Origin: Heloderma charlesbogerti
Lineage: Eukaryota; Chordata; Lepidosauria; Squamata; Helodermatidae
Assembly (NCBI GenBank): GCA_026122225.1
Contig: JANEZZ010000739.1
Location: forward strand, 372,001 to 436,000
Direction of reading: 5' to 3'
DNA length: 64,000 bases
Shown here piece after piece: positions 44,796 through 57,118 of this stretch; positions within the stretch are counted from its first letter, which is position 1, and each line of letters opens with the position of its first letter. Under the pieces are notes generated by a model. It saw nothing but the letters and a program-made list of their open reading frames with translations, was not told the origin of the DNA and searched no databases. The position numbers and the translations under genes are program-made.

Positions 44796-45045
44796 GAGGA
44801 GGAAAAAAGCAAGCTTAAATGTTATTTCAACTCCTTCCAAAAGTTATTTAAAGTGTCCAGTTTGTAACATGTTATTCCTTCTGCATATCTTGCTGCCACT
44901 CATTTATCTTGGGGTTGGGTGGGGTTGATTTTCCATGCCATTAGGGTAGGATTTTGGCTGTCAGTAATTCTTGAAGGAGAAGCCACTGCATTTGCCCAGA
45001 TTCCTAGAATTTTTCCTATGATAGCTCTGATGAAAACTGTCTATA

Positions 45046-45183
45046 GCAACCTTTCCCAACATGGTGCCCTCCAGATGTTTTGGACTACAACTCCCAGCAT
45101 TCCTGATATTTGGCTGTGTGGACTGGGGTTGTTGGGAGTTGAACTCCAAAACATCTGGAGGGTCCCACATTGGGAAGGGCTGG
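45046..45183. mobile_element. Foldback MITE of the CCCTCCAGATGT family
   Basis: CAACCTTTCCCAACATGGTG...CAGATGTTTTGGACTAC folds against GAACTCCAAAACATCTGGAG...CACATTGGGAAGG. Arms are about 60 bp. Confidence 0.7.
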
Positions 45184-45552
45184 TCTGAAGTATGGATTAC
45201 ATAGTGTATTTCATGGCAAACTTCCTGCCAGAAAGATGTTATTAAAAGACAGCTACACAGTGCATGTGTTCGTGTAATCTCCTGAGCTTGACTTATCTAG
45301 CAGTATTTATGAGTGTTTATTTCTATTCTTACAAAGTTTTGAGAAGAGTAAACTTTCAGTATATTTTCTTGTTGGATTAGTTTGAATGGAAAGTCCAGAG
45401 TAACTGAAGAGATGGACCATATTTCTGCCTCTAGTTATTTTGAAATGATTATTGTGCCAGAATCCATATTCCATCTCACTCGCAGATAGTCTAAATGGAG
45501 AGCTTCATTTAGGTAAATATATAAAAATGTGTCAGAACTTTTTTCCCTGAGA

Positions 45553-46330
45553 CTCGGAACAGAAGAAGAGCCATGCTGGATCAGACCAAGGGTCCATCTA
45601 GTCCAGCATTCTGTTCACACAGTGGCCAACCAGCTGCCTGTGGGAAACCTCAAGTAGGACACAAGTGCAGTAGGACATGAATGCAGTAGCACCCTCCCAT
45701 TCGTCTCCCCCAGCAACTGGTGTACATAGACATACTGCCTCTGATACTGGAGATGGCATATAGCTATCATGACTAGTAGCCATTGATATCTTTATTCTCT
45801 ATCAATTTTTCGAATCCCTTTTAAAGCCATCCAAATTGGTGGTCATCTTTCTACAGTAATTGACTGCAAAGGATTTTCATCCCGGTATTAAAGGCGATCC
45901 TTAAGTTTGAAATGATGTTGGTTCGTTCCATTACTTATGAGCCACCAACGATGGGGGGGGGTATGCTACTCGCTGTACTTCCTGAATGTTTAGTGCCCCA
46001 CTTTTGTCAAACCCCTTGAATTACAGCTGAAAGTCCTGACTTTGCTCCATCTGGGTGTGTTTCCTTTCAACTTCAATGTGGTGGTGTACAGAGGCCAACT
46101 GCCAAAACAGTTATCCTTGTTCCAATATTTCTGGCCCTGACTGTATATTGTGATTGCAAATTCCATAGTTTAGCTATACGCTCTGCAAAGAAGTACTTCC
46201 TTTTAGCTGCCTTGAATCTCCCACTATTGAGCTTCATGGGGTGACCCCAGGTTCTAGTATTAAGAGAGAGAGAAATGTCTCCCATCATTTTGGATAAGAG
46301 TAGTGGCACTACTATGATTATTAGTCCTTC
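45553..46330 (-). mobile_element. CR1/L3-type LINE 3' end, antisense
   Basis: The first 230 bases (GCCATGCTGGATCAGACCAAG, GTCCAGCATTCTGTTCACAC, GTGGCCAACCAGCTGCCTGT) are the 3'UTR family seen at 30720 and 36196. Further right, TCACCCCATGAAGCTCAATAG and AGCGTATAGCTAAAC-type words fit degraded coding sequence. Stops are frequent; an old copy. Confidence 0.5.
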
Positions 46331-47490
46331 GCAGCTTTGCTACCACCAGGTTATGTGATATTTTTGAGAATGGGGGAAATTTTAATTAGGTTCAGCTTCA
46401 AAACCTATTAGAAGTGTCAAAGCCTTTGAACATGCAGAGGGAAAGCATGAGCAAAGGGCATTGTTTCCCCAAATCTTGACTTTGAGCACCAGCATATCTG
46501 AGATTTAGAACATGGTTTCCAGGCAAGCTTGGTTCCATATCACCTCTCTTGTTTAGATAGATGCTGCTGTGGTGGGAGGAAAAGAGGATCTGGAGAAGCA
46601 CAAATGCAACCACAAGACATGTGTGATCATTCCCTTTTCCATAACCCAATAGCTAGTAGTTGTTGCTGGCAATAAGATCTCCCCCCACCCCCGATCCCTG
46701 CGCCTGGTATATTTTGGCAAGCCCGGTGTATATACTTTACTGGCATTACAGAGTATATTAGGAAATGAAAGTGTATGGGGCAAGAGCAAAAAAAGTTATG
46801 TAGATCCAAGTTAGAGTATAATCTCTCTCAGCCATTCATTGTGGAGTTAGAACATGAACAAAATCTACATGGAAACCCCTTCTGGATAGGAAATATGTCA
46901 TCTGTGTGTTGACCATCTCATGTGATGATTGTACAAGCTTGTCTTTTGCACTGCTAAGCCTGGAGGGCCTGCGTTTCTGTGCATGCAACAAAACAGACCT
47001 GTGTGTATTTTGCCACGTTTGGTAAACATGCACGTAGGTTGACTGCTCTTTATGCTGAAGTGCTTTCTGTTGTACTGTCTTCTATCACAATGCAGCACTA
47101 CCCACATTTATCACTGATTGGCTCACAGCAGCCCCTGTTGGAACACTAATGATGTCACTTGTGGAACCCACTGACATGCAAGCTCATCATCAGCATGGAG
47201 GGAGGCAAGAGTTTCAGATCTCCCACAGGACAGGGCTGTGCTTGCCCGCAAATATAGCCAAGCTGGGAGGAATGCTATCTTTTTGAACTGGTGTTTTATA
47301 GTGACTTCAAGGGTGAGCTGTGACTTCAGATCTCACTAGAGCCACAAACTCTCTAGTAGTTTTTAGACCAGGCTCTATCTCTGCCTCAGCCTCTTCAGCA
47401 TGGCCATAAAACATACTGACCTATTGAACAGTGTTGTAAGGATTACTGTAAAGTGCACTAAATAAATGATTTTTTATTTATTTCTTGTAG

Positions 47491-50157
47491 ATGGCCTTCC
47501 TTGCAAAAGTAGCAGTACCCGTTATGATGGACATCCCTTCTGCTAGTGGGCTGGACTTCTCGCCGAATCACATGCCTGAGAATGGCTCTGAGAGATCAGA
47601 GCTGCCAGTATCCCTGGAGGACTGGAGTGATGGTGAGAAGGAGCTGAACTGTAGCAGAAGCTGTCCAGACCGCTCTAGCAAGGCCCCCTTTCTCTGTGTC
47701 CCTTCCCAAGGCAAGGATGTTGCTGCCGCCACCCCTGATACCGAGGAGAGGGAGGCAGAATTGCGTCTGTTTTGGCTTTCCCGCCACAAACCCCAGCAGT
47801 ACAGGAAGTCAGGGCTTGTAGCTGAAGAACTGGAGAAGCCCAGGGACAGCACAGGAGAAGCTGGGCCTTCCTGTGGGAGGCCTCTACAACTGCAGGATGC
47901 ACACAAGAAGAAGGGATTTATGGAGAATGGGCAGGAGGTGCGGGAAAAGTTGGACACTAAAACTCCCCGCTCGGATGACATTGTGCAGCTGATCGATGAG
48001 CACGGGGTGTATTCCTCAGCCAAGCTGGTGCCCACCACAGAAGTGGCACGCTCACCATGCCTGCAGCAGCATTTGGAATGCAGCAGTGGGGAAGGGGAGG
48101 AGTTTGAGATCCGGCAAGTGATCGTGGATGAGAAGCCATTCCAGTGTGCTGTCTGCACCAAGGCTTTCAAGCGGGCATGGGAGCTCTTCAGCCACGAGGT
48201 GGTGCACAATGAGGAACGCCCCTTCTGCTGCCAGCTGTGCCAGGTGAGGGGGTGAAAGCTGGCAGACAGCATGTGGAGGTTTGAAACCATAATCCTCCCC
48301 AAGCTGTGAATAGTGGGGGTTGGAGGCAGGAGGTGGGAGCTAGGCACTTGAATGGAAACAAAACCAAATTATTGCTTTCCGTGGTGAGCCTTTGGAATGA
48401 GTTTAAATCCAGCTATTTTGAGGCAGAAATTTCCACAGCTGGAAGAAACCAGATATAGTATTTCATGCTTCTGCGTTCATTGAGTCGAAAAAAAGCTTCT
48501 AGGGCAGGCAGCCTTTTGCAGAGTCCTTTTCTGTGGAAGGAGAGAGTGCTGTAAAATGTTTCTGTAGAAATATACATTGAGCATGAGGAAGCAGACAGGG
48601 CTAGTCTTCAAAGCAGCATCAGTGTTGTTGTTGTCGTTGTCCCTGGCAACTGCCACCCAGCATGCCCTTAGAGCTCCTCTCCTGCTCCACTACACCTTGT
48701 CAGCCAGGCAGTGTTGTTTCCATTTTGCAGGCTACATTCAGAACTGCTCAAATTTATCCTTCAGGCTCCACCTGGCAGGTGTGGCATGTCGAGTATCTAT
48801 TACAGCAGGGATGAGGAACATGTGGCCCTCCAGACATTGTTAGACTGCAATTCCCATCAGCCCTAGCTCGCATAGCTAGTGGTGAGGGATGATGGGAGTT
48901 GCAGTCTGACAACATCTGCTCAGGCCACACATTCCACATCCCTGTACTACAGAAAAGGGAAAAATTTGGAGGGCACAAGAGAAAAAAATACATATTTATA
49001 AAAGATCCTACTTATAAAATGTACTTTAGAATCCTTCCCCACATGAACGCACACTCACGTGTACTTTCCATGGCTGTTTGTTTTGATTAGTAACTGATAG
49101 CCACCAGCCACTTAAGGAAGGAAGGCTGTCCTGTTATTAAGCTCTGTGAAAACCCTGAGAGATGGGTATGTCCTTTTTGAATGGCCATATCAGTTTGATC
49201 AAGAAAAAGAAGCCAGTGTAATTTGTGCAGAGGAGCAGGCACTGGCAATTGTTTTTCTCTGTCCCGCAGGTGATCCCTGCTGCTTGCTCAGTGTGTGTGT
49301 GTGTGTTGCTTTCTGTCCTGCTTCCCCCCCTCCTACTTTAGGCCTCATTCAAACGCCATTCTGACTTCAAGAGCCATGCTCTCGTGCACACGGAAGAGCG
49401 GCCCCATCGCTGTGAGCTCTGTGGGAAGCGTTTCAAGCGGGCATCCAACCTAGCTGAGCATCGCCGCATCCACTCGGGGGAGCGGCCGCACCGCTGCGCC
49501 GCCTGCACCAAGCGCTTCAAGACGCCCTACGAGCTTCAGCGGCACATGCTGACACACTGTGCGGAGCGGCCGTTTGCCTGCGCGGCCTGCGGGAAGGGCT
49601 TTGCCGCTGCAGGGGCCCTCCTCCTGCACCAGCGGCAGCACTGCGACGACAAGCCCCATGTCTGTGGCGTCTGTGGTAAGCGCTTTGCCTACGGACACAG
49701 CCTGCGTGTCCATGAGCGGGTGCACACAGGGGACCGGCCGTTTTCCTGTTCCCTCTGTGGCAAGGCATTCAAGCAGTCTAACGCCTTGGCCTCGCATGAG
49801 CGGGTGCACACAGGGGAGCGGCCCTTTGCCTGCCCTACGTGCGGCAAGGCCTTCAAGCAGTCATCGTACCTGGCTATCCACGCACGCTCACATACCGGTG
49901 AGCGGCCCTATGCCTGCGGAGCATGCAGCAAGGCCTTTGCACGGCCCTCCCTCCTCCTGCAGCACCAGCGTGTCCACAGCACTGAGAGGCCCCATCGGTG
50001 CCAACACTGCGGCAAGCTGTTCAAGGACTTGGCCTACCTAGCAGTGCATGAGAAGGTGCACACAGGCGAGACCCCTTACAAATGCCCCCTCTGTCAGAAG
50101 GGCTTTGCACATCCCTCCAACCTGCTGCAGCACCAGAGAATCCACCAGGATGGATAG
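47491..50157 (+). CDS. C2H2 zinc-finger protein, 11 fingers, two coding exons
   Basis: Exons 47491-48243 and 49342-50157 join in phase 0 to give 522 residues. The first 210 residues are acidic and Ser/Pro-rich with no KRAB, SCAN or BTB signature that I can see. Eleven tandem C2H2 fingers follow from about residue 217 (FQCAVC...H) to about 519, with TGERPF/Y-type linkers between most. The single intron falls inside finger 2, just after its second cysteine (CQLCQ then ASFKRH). The start ATG directly follows a TAG acceptor; an internal MMDIPS at codon 12 is an alternative start. Presumably a nuclear DNA-binding regulator. I do not recognise the orthologue. Both exons are intact. Confidence 0.9.
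48805..48948. mobile_element. Foldback MITE inside the zinc-finger intron
   Basis: CAGGGATGAGGAACATGTGG opens and CACATTCCACATCCCTGTA closes, with TAGACTGCAATTCCCATCA inverted to TGATGGGAGTTGCAGTCTGA. CAGGGATG/CATCCCTG ends place it among hAT-like MITEs. Confidence 0.65.
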
Positions 50158-51240
50158 GAAAAGTGATCTGCCATCTGATTTGCATTACACACCCAGACTA
50201 ACAAACATAATTGCGTGATTCACACATGTGCTCGCACCTGTATTGGCACCAGTGTGTGTACTTGGATGGATGGAGAGTTCCATTTGCATGCCCTTTGCAC
50301 ATTCTCTAAACCATGCATCAGCTTTGCTGGGCATGTATTGTACGCAAATGCACTATAGTTCATTCAACCCTCTCTCCTGTACTAGCCTGTGCCCTATAAA
50401 GAGTAGTTGGAACATAGGGGGTCCGAGTATTTCACACATCCTGTTCAGCACAGAATTCAGAAACCTTAAAATCTCTGCTGTTCTTGTTCTTTCTCTTGCA
50501 AGCAAGTTTCTAGTCCTTAAGACTACAGAGATAGGAGTCAAAACCATGCATGGTTGAAGTGCACAAATCAGAGCTTTGGGTCGAGCAGGAATTCCATTGG
50601 TCAAAGAGCTCTGTGTAGCCCTTTGGTCCTTTTCCTTCCTTACAGAAAAAAATATGTAAAATAAGCGTAAACATTGGCTTAATTTACCAAATACACTTCA
50701 TTTATTTTCTTTAAAAGTACAGCCCTGATTTACATCCCATAGCATATTTTGCAGGTGCTTATAGATCTTTGAAAAAAGCAGTTTGAGGAAGATTTTTATG
50801 AAGGTATGGATAAATAACAAACTTCTTACACTGTTGGGCACGCGCACGTACACACACACACACACACACAAAAACAGATCCTAATGCCTATTTTCTATTA
50901 TACCATAGGGAGAATGTCATCTGTTTGCACAACAGGGCACTTTTTAGCGCTGCCATTGAAGAAGAGGGTGTTAACAGTATTAAAGAAATAACCTTGACAA
51001 AGTGCCATCTATGTAGGCTGGAGTCCCAGAAGTTCAATTAAAAAGATCCTCTTTTGTTTTATTTTTTAGATTTTATGGTTTTTCTAAAGTGAACATTTAT
51101 TTGTAGGATACAAAATGTCTCACACCCTTAGCCACCCAGATTATGTGGGGCAAGATAGCCACTTTAAGAAGGAGGATGGCTTCAGGCCCTATGTTCATCA
51201 CCCATAACCAGTGTATTCATTCCATTCACACAAATAAGAT
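50158..51240 (+). other. Probable 3'UTR and downstream of the zinc-finger gene
   Basis: No ORF and no clear transposon. A CA microsatellite lies at 50848-50869. No canonical AATAAA is evident; ATTAAA at about 50979 and 51038 could serve. The extent of the UTR is not visible. Confidence 0.4.
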
Positions 51241-51329
51241 TCAAATAGTGATACTTTTAGGTAGTGATAATACCTACTTAGAATTTAAATAAGCACCTTT
51301 TAGGAGTTCAAAGCAGTTCACATACCAGC

Positions 51330-51960
51330 TGGCTCAATTCAGGCATAATGACAATCCATGATTTGCTGTTACTGGAACTTGTAACAGCAAGCCCCAAGCA
51401 TTTGTGCTTTTCCTCCTCTTCCTTCATATGCAAGCATCTGGAAGGTGATTAGAAGTTTCTGCTTTTAGTTTACAGCAGATCATAGTTTAGGATCCTGGCA
51501 GGGCTTCCTCCAGGTTTTTTAGGGTCCTTGGGCAAGACAATTAGCCTCCTCCCTCCATGAGTCTACCTACTCACTGCTTATTATTCACCAGTTATCACCA
51601 GTTTCTATTGCTCTTCCTTCTCACCATTGTTACCACTTACTCGCTTGATGGGCAGACAGCCCCTGAGCAAGCAGACAGTAGCATCTACTGCTCACCACCA
51701 CCACTGCTACTGTTGGCTGGGCCAGAGTGAGAGGCAGGTGAACAAGCAGATTGCAGTGGTGAAGAAGAGGAACAAGTTCAAGGTGCTCTTAAGCGAGCCT
51801 TTGTTGGGATGTGAGCCCTCGGCAGGTGCCCAACCATGGCTACTTTTGACACCAACCCTGGCTGACTTGAGGACAATCCAGGGCTTACACAAATCATAGT
51901 TTGCCACGTTTAAATAACAGCAAATTACAAGTGGGAACTAATCTCCCCACACAAAAGGGA
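51330..51960. repeat. Old MITE-like block
   Basis: TTCAGGCATAATGACAATCC at the left and CAAATCATAGTTTGCCACGT / AACAGCAAATTACAAG at the right resemble the CCTGGTTCRCA family. Boundaries are vague, and the centre (51500-51850) shows nothing specific. Confidence 0.3.
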
Positions 51961-52014
51961 AGGGGAGGAGCAATAGCACAAGACTAAAGCTCACTCTCTG
52001 AGGTATGTCAGATA

Positions 52015-52140
52015 TGGGGCCCAAGGTTTAAAGGATAATAGCTTTCCAAAGGCTACCTAGTGAGTTCATAGCAGAAGCCACATTTGAACTGGGGACCTCC
52101 CAGGTCATATTCTTAACCATTAGACTACACTTGCTGCATG
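52015..52140 (-). repeat. tRNA-derived SINE / MIR-like, antisense
   Basis: Minus strand: AGTGTAGTCTAATGGTTAAG, TGGGAGGTCCCCAGTTCAAA, CTGCTATGAACTCACTAGG. A and B box-like words at SINE spacing. Confidence 0.55.
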
Positions 52141-52832
52141 TAACTACACGTGGAAAATTTCCAGTGGATTATGTGAGATTTTTCAGGGCATCCCCTTGGT
52201 GCTGTAGAAACTGCCACCATGCCTGGATTCTGGTGTTCTGGCCTGGTTAGCAGCCTGGGATAGCAATAAGCTTAATCTTATCTGCCACAAAGTTTTCATT
52301 TAATGCATGGAACAGCTGCCATCCTTGATCTTTGTTGCTGGTCATCATCTGAACCTGGTTGTTCATTATTTATAGGGTCATGTGGATTCAGCACCTCAAA
52401 GGTTCATTACATCTAACTTCAAGATTAGTACTATTCAAGCAGCCTAAAAACAAGAAAAATCAACCTGGCAATTTATATATGTTCCTGAAATGCCTTTTTT
52501 TGTTTACGGTAATGTTGGTAAAGTGGGACCTTGACTGAGAGATATCAGCAGGTCTGGTCTCCTTTCTATGGCATTCCTTATGACAAAGTTTATGTGCTCA
52601 GGTGTGGGGGGCTTTTCTGTTACAGGAATAGGTTTGACCAATGCCCAAAGGCCTGTTCTTGGATACACTCAAAATTACATGGTAGAAGGTACTCAGAACA
52701 TTTGTTGTTATTATTTCCTTTTACCCACACACACGGCTTATATGACCTTTAAAGTGTTTGTCGATGTGGGCTAGTCATTCTTGTGGAAACAAAGCGGTCT
52801 GTGCCTTTGGCTTGCTTAGCTAGTACTTAACC

Positions 52833-52927
52833 CAGCCTTCCCCACCCTGATGGACTGCAACTCCCACCATCCCCAGCCAGCATTGTCGTCGATCACATCT
52901 GGAGGAGACTAGGTTTGGGAAGGCTGA
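52833..52927. mobile_element. Foldback MITE, CCCTCCAGATGT family (partial)
   Basis: CAGCCTTCCCCACCCTGATG...ACTCCCACCATCCCC, then ACATCTGGAGGAGACTAGGTT and GGGAAGGCTG. Confidence 0.55.
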
Positions 52928-53246
52928 TTTAACCTCTGTAATTCACTGATGCTGTGTGTACAGGGCTTTTCCTCTAGGGGGCATGGGCGAGTAGGCTCCT
53001 GAATATCTTCCCTCAGAGGTGGGACTGGCTTTGCCTCTTCATGGCAATCAGATGACCATTGCCTAATACAAAGTTCACCCCAATAAAGGGGTGGGTGGGG
53101 GGAATCCAGAGATAAAAGAGGATGCTTGTGCACAGAAGCAGAGGAAGCTGTATGTGTATATTTATGAATGTGGGGGGAGTCATATCACACCCTGGTATAG
53201 GCAGCTCTTATGGTTGAAATTTACCTCAGACTTTACCAAAGAGACA

Positions 53247-53395
53247 AAGAGGCTTTATTTATTAAATGCATTTTTGCCCTGATCTTGGACTGAAAAAGCT
53301 CCCAGAGCAGCTTACAAAAATCAGAAATAAGTCAGTTCCTGCCTGCAGGTGTAAAACACACACATGACAAATGGAAAAGGGACTGGGAGGGCATC
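53247..53395 (-). repeat. Dispersed repeat, shared with 44648
   Basis: TTTATTTATTAAATGCATTT, AGCTCCCAGAGCAGCTTACA and AGTCAGTTCCTGCCTGCAGG. Same order as 44648-44795. Confidence 0.5.
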
Positions 53396-53659
53396 CACAA
53401 ACGGGGGAATTATTAAGTGGATATTTTTAATTACGTTAAATTATAGTTACAACATTATTATTATTGCTCCTATTCTAAAGATCACTCTTTCCTCTCACAT
53501 TTACTCCTTATCTCTCTCTGAAGGAACATCACTCACTCCCCTCACTCTCCCTCAACTAAAATTAACATTTTTTAAACCGCCTAGATGACTACTGTCTCTC
53601 TAAAGAAGGTCCTTCCCCAACTTGGGATTTACAGAAGCACCCACAAAATAACTGGTTGG

Positions 53660-53755
53660 AACAGCCTTCCCCAACCTGATGCCCTCCAGAAGTGTTGAAC
53701 CACAAGTCCTATCATCTCTAGCCAGTGTGGCCATTGGCTAGGGAAGGCTGTGTTA
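53660..53755. mobile_element. Foldback MITE, CCCTCCAGATGT family (partial)
   Basis: CAGCCTTCCCCAACCTGATG and GCCCTCCAGAAGTG start the arm; GGGAAGGCTGTG closes it. Confidence 0.5.
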
Positions 53756-53959
53756 CAGGGTGGGTCCCATAAAGGGCATCTTTCCCTCCCCATGATTAGG
53801 ATCACATGTGATTGCTATTCAGGAATATTTTTTATCTTTTCCATTCACGCTATGGTCTGTCCTCATAAACAGCCAAATAGGCCTCTGTTAGTTATGCATT
53901 TCAAAGGCACAGATCCCTTTATTTACACACATCTACACACACACACAGCAACTGACCAA

Positions 53960-54920
53960 AGTTGATAAAATTGCTATAATTCTCACAAGGCATAAAAATA
54001 ACAAATGATGCCACCTTAACACACATCAAAAGTGTCACAGAATAAATTCCACATCTTGTGGAAACAGACTGGTATTCCTCAATCTGGACTCTGAGCTTCC
54101 AACCATAACAGAAGTCCATTCAAATATATTAGGCATATGCAAAATGTAAATGTGAAGCAGTCATGTATAGCACATAGGCCATTACAAAGAGTATATGATG
54201 AAGTAACTTCAGAAAAGAGAATATGGTAAAATAGTATCAAAGAAACAGATGCCCAAAATCATTAGTGACAAAATGAAAAAGAGGATCACAGAAACATCAT
54301 AAAAAGATTGCCCATTCATTCCAAATACAATAAGTATAATGGAGTCCATCAAGGCCCTTCCTTAACTACGTAACAAACAGTCCAATTTTATATAACGCAC
54401 AATATCTTTCCCCAGGGAAGCTGTTTCACTGACATTTCAAACCAGATTTTTCCTCATCAAGATTCTACTGCATACACAGCAGGCAAGCATGTCGCCCTTT
54501 AAGAGTTTGTTGGAAAAATGATTACGTCCTCAAGGGAAACCTCTTTATAACATGTAACAGCCTAATCTTGTTTGTCTCCTTAATGCACTTGGTAACTAAC
54601 TCCCAAAGGGAAAGAGTTTCACAGCCAAGCTCAAAATATCTACTTTCTTAACATACATATTTGTTTGCAGGAGGGGAACCTACTATCAAGGCTGCCACTT
54701 GCGTAATGACAGTCAGATCCAGTCTGTGAATTAATTACTAAAGTGGTTATTTCATCGTAGATGATGAAGGGTGGGATCCATATGATAAATATATTGAGAA
54801 AATAAGTAACTTTTTAACACTAACGGTTGTAATGAATTATTGCACTCACCACAGTTCCTCGAGTGGTGAAAAGTGCCACCGATAAGGCTAATGGGTTTAG
54901 TGTCCTTTGGATGAGATAGC
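53960..54920. other. Intergenic, AT-rich, nothing recognised
   Basis: No exon-like island, clear repeat end or tandem array seen by eye. Confidence 0.5.
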
Positions 54921-54927
54921 CCATAGA

Positions 54928-55048
54928 GCAACCTTCCCCAGCTTGGTGCCCTTCAGATGTATTGGATACAACTACCATGGCCATGCTGGCTAAGGACGAT
55001 GGGAGTTGTAGACTGACACATCTGGAGGGCAATAGGTTGGGAAGGCTG
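54928..55048. mobile_element. Foldback MITE, CCCTCCAGATGT family
   Basis: GCAACCTTCCCCAGCTTGGTG...CAGATGTATTGGAT folds with ACTGACACATCTGGAGGGCA...GGTTGGGAAGGC. Confidence 0.65.
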
Positions 55049-55056
55049 CCTTAGAG

Positions 55057-55405
55057 CAGGGGTGCAGAACCTTTTTCAGCCCAAGGGCCAATGCCATTTC
55101 AAAGAAGCTTTCATGGGGCTGCGTTCCAGTGGTGGGTGGGACCAAAGGCAAAAGGGGTAGAGCCAAAACACTGGCACATTTTAGTTTAAAGCTCCTACTG
55201 CCAGTAACTAATCCTTAGGAGAGGCATTTCAGCCTTTTAGAATAGGGGAAATACTGCACAAAAGCCAGGCAGCCACCCAGCTAGCAGTGGTTGGAAGGGG
55301 CAGAGCCAGGGGAAGGGAGCGTGGCCATCTGGGAACACCAGAGGGTCAGACTGGGGGCCCAGAAGGGCCAAATTTGGCCCACGAGGCAGAGGTTCTGCAC
55401 CCATT
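55057..55405. mobile_element. Non-autonomous hAT element, 349 bp with TSD
   Basis: Left end CAGGGGTGCAGAACC; right end GGTTCTGCACCCATT, with the last bases mutated from CCCTG. Flanks CCTTAGAG (55049-55056) and CCTTAGTG (55406-55413) match at seven of eight. Same family as 28630-28949 and 62716-63085. It sits directly beside the foldback MITE at 54928. Confidence 0.8.
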
Positions 55406-55414
55406 CCTTAGTGT

Positions 55415-56330
55415 CTTTGCAATATTGGCTTTATTTACAAATATACAAGCACAACATAAGTAGAAGCAAAGAGGCACTCCTACAAGGCTGAGGATTCCCT
55501 AAAGTGTAGGCTGGGCAGTCCGCAATGCTGCAGCTCCACTTCCAGCCAGAAACATTCAGCTCTCTTCTGTGTTTCTGTGTCCAGCATCGGCTCCAGTGAC
55601 TTTGCAAAAATGGATGCAGTAAAACCGGGAGAAAGATGTTTTGAACCAAAAGGGGTGGCTAAGGAAGGTCTAGGGAGGGAATGTGAGGTGCTGGTGTTAC
55701 CAATAACAAAAGTTCTAGCCATAGAAGGGTGGGACAAAACAACACTCACAAGAACAAACCCTGCCCACAGATGAGGTTCACAACATCTGATATACATTAT
55801 TCCCACCCACACACATTTTCTTTTAAAGCCAAGATCAGTAGGGCTGTATGGACTCTGCACAGGGTGTTCTGTTAATTATTTGCCTTTGGACTGCTGCTCT
55901 TGGTGAGGCACCTGTGGTGATGGTAAGACCCTCCATTTTGGTTCTCCAGGAGGAGAACCAGGTGTAAGGCTGAGCAGAGTGGGGTAGGGGGGAAGGGTAA
56001 TCCATCCTCTTCCTGGTTATATGTCAGCACAATTTCCCACCTATCCCTGTGATTTCATTGCAGCCCTCTGTGACTTTCCCTGCTCCCTGCACATCCTGGA
56101 AGAGCTGCTTTTTCACAGGTGAGTGAGCAGGTGGTAGGGGGGAGGAATGTATGTGATGTGTACCTATGTGACATCAAGCTTACCTATCCTACAAAGATCA
56201 CTCTGGTCACTAGCTACTGGTGGGCATAGGGTGGCTCACACATGGTCCCTGCATTGTTTACACTCTCACATGCTTCACTGCTCTCCTGCATTTTTCTCTC
56301 ACAGCACATAGAATCAGCGGCTGTGTTTCC
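55415..56330. other. Intergenic with one exon-like island
   Basis: A minus-strand AATAAA (55430-55435) with a 126-codon minus ORF above it has no recognisable product. A 55-base segment 56064-56118 is bounded by a good acceptor (TTTCATTGCAG) and donor (CACAG then GTGAGT), with one frame reading LCDFPCSLHILEELLFH. I found no partner exon. Confidence 0.3.
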
Positions 56331-57043
56331 ACCAGCGATTTACTCCAACCTGGCTGTGCAGTGAGGTCTCTGTGTTTCCATGATGTCATGGCCATTCAGC
56401 ACCAGCCCTGCATTTTATCTCTAAAAAACCACTTCTTCTGAGACTGCTTCTAATCCGACTTTTCCAGCTTACCGCAGCTCCATTACTGATCTGTTTCCAC
56501 AATTGCACTGGTCTGGTATCATAGTCCCTCTCAATGGAAATAACAGAGAAGCCCCTCAACTGACAGGGCACATATCAAAGCCCAATTTCTTACATGCGAT
56601 CTCAAGGCTTCTGTCCATTGACTTAGGATGTAACTCATTCACAGCTTCCATATAGAGATCCTGTGTGTTAAAATGGGGGCTGGTTTCGCTCTCTCACAAC
56701 AAACCCATTCATGTCTCCTCAAAAGTAACTCCCATTGTAGTGGATGAAGCTGAGATTCCCCATCAATTGAAATAGCACACATTAAAGCCCAATTCCTTAA
56801 ATGCATTGAATTGCCTTAGGAAGAAAGTATCCTGCGGGTTACAACGGGGCTAGATTCTGACTTTGGGCCAATCTACATTGCACCCGCCATCGCAATGAAT
56901 TCAGCGTCCCGTCAGGTTAAACGCTCTTGCATTAAAACATGATTATTCACACTCACCCATTTTCCCCGTTGCAGTGCTTCATCGAATGCGCAAGCTCGGT
57001 TCACACTCGAGCGCTGTGCCGTTTTCCTGCTGTTTTCGTGCAC

Positions 57044-57118
57044 GCGCTTGTCTGACCTCGGATGCTAAGCGGGGTCGGTCCCAGTCAGTAGTTGGATGGG
57101 CGACCGCCTGGGAATCAG
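57044..57118 (+). pseudogene. 5S rRNA-derived segment, left arm
   Basis: TTGTCTGACCTCGGATGCTAAG, GGGGTCGGTCCC, AGTTGGATGGGCGACCGCCT and GGGAATCAGGC align with about nt 25-105 of 5S rRNA, covering the A box, intermediate element and C box of the internal pol III promoter. The first ~25 bases and the 3' end are missing. It is followed by TTCCTGCATTGAGCAGCGGG, which resembles the CR1 3'UTR at 40880. Confidence 0.7.

Noticed and set aside
47568..48347. 259-codon ORF antisense to the zinc-finger gene
   Set aside because: It is the mirror of a G/C-rich coding exon; the sense frame has C2H2 fingers and splice sites, the antisense has neither.
49559..50041. 160-codon plus ORF overlapping the zinc-finger exon in another frame
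   Set aside because: Out-of-frame shadow of the finger array; the repeats are periodic only because the fingers are.
55480..55860. 126-codon minus ORF above a minus-strand AATAAA
   Set aside because: No recognisable domain, no splice-linked partner and no promoter signal; the signal hexamer alone is weak evidence.
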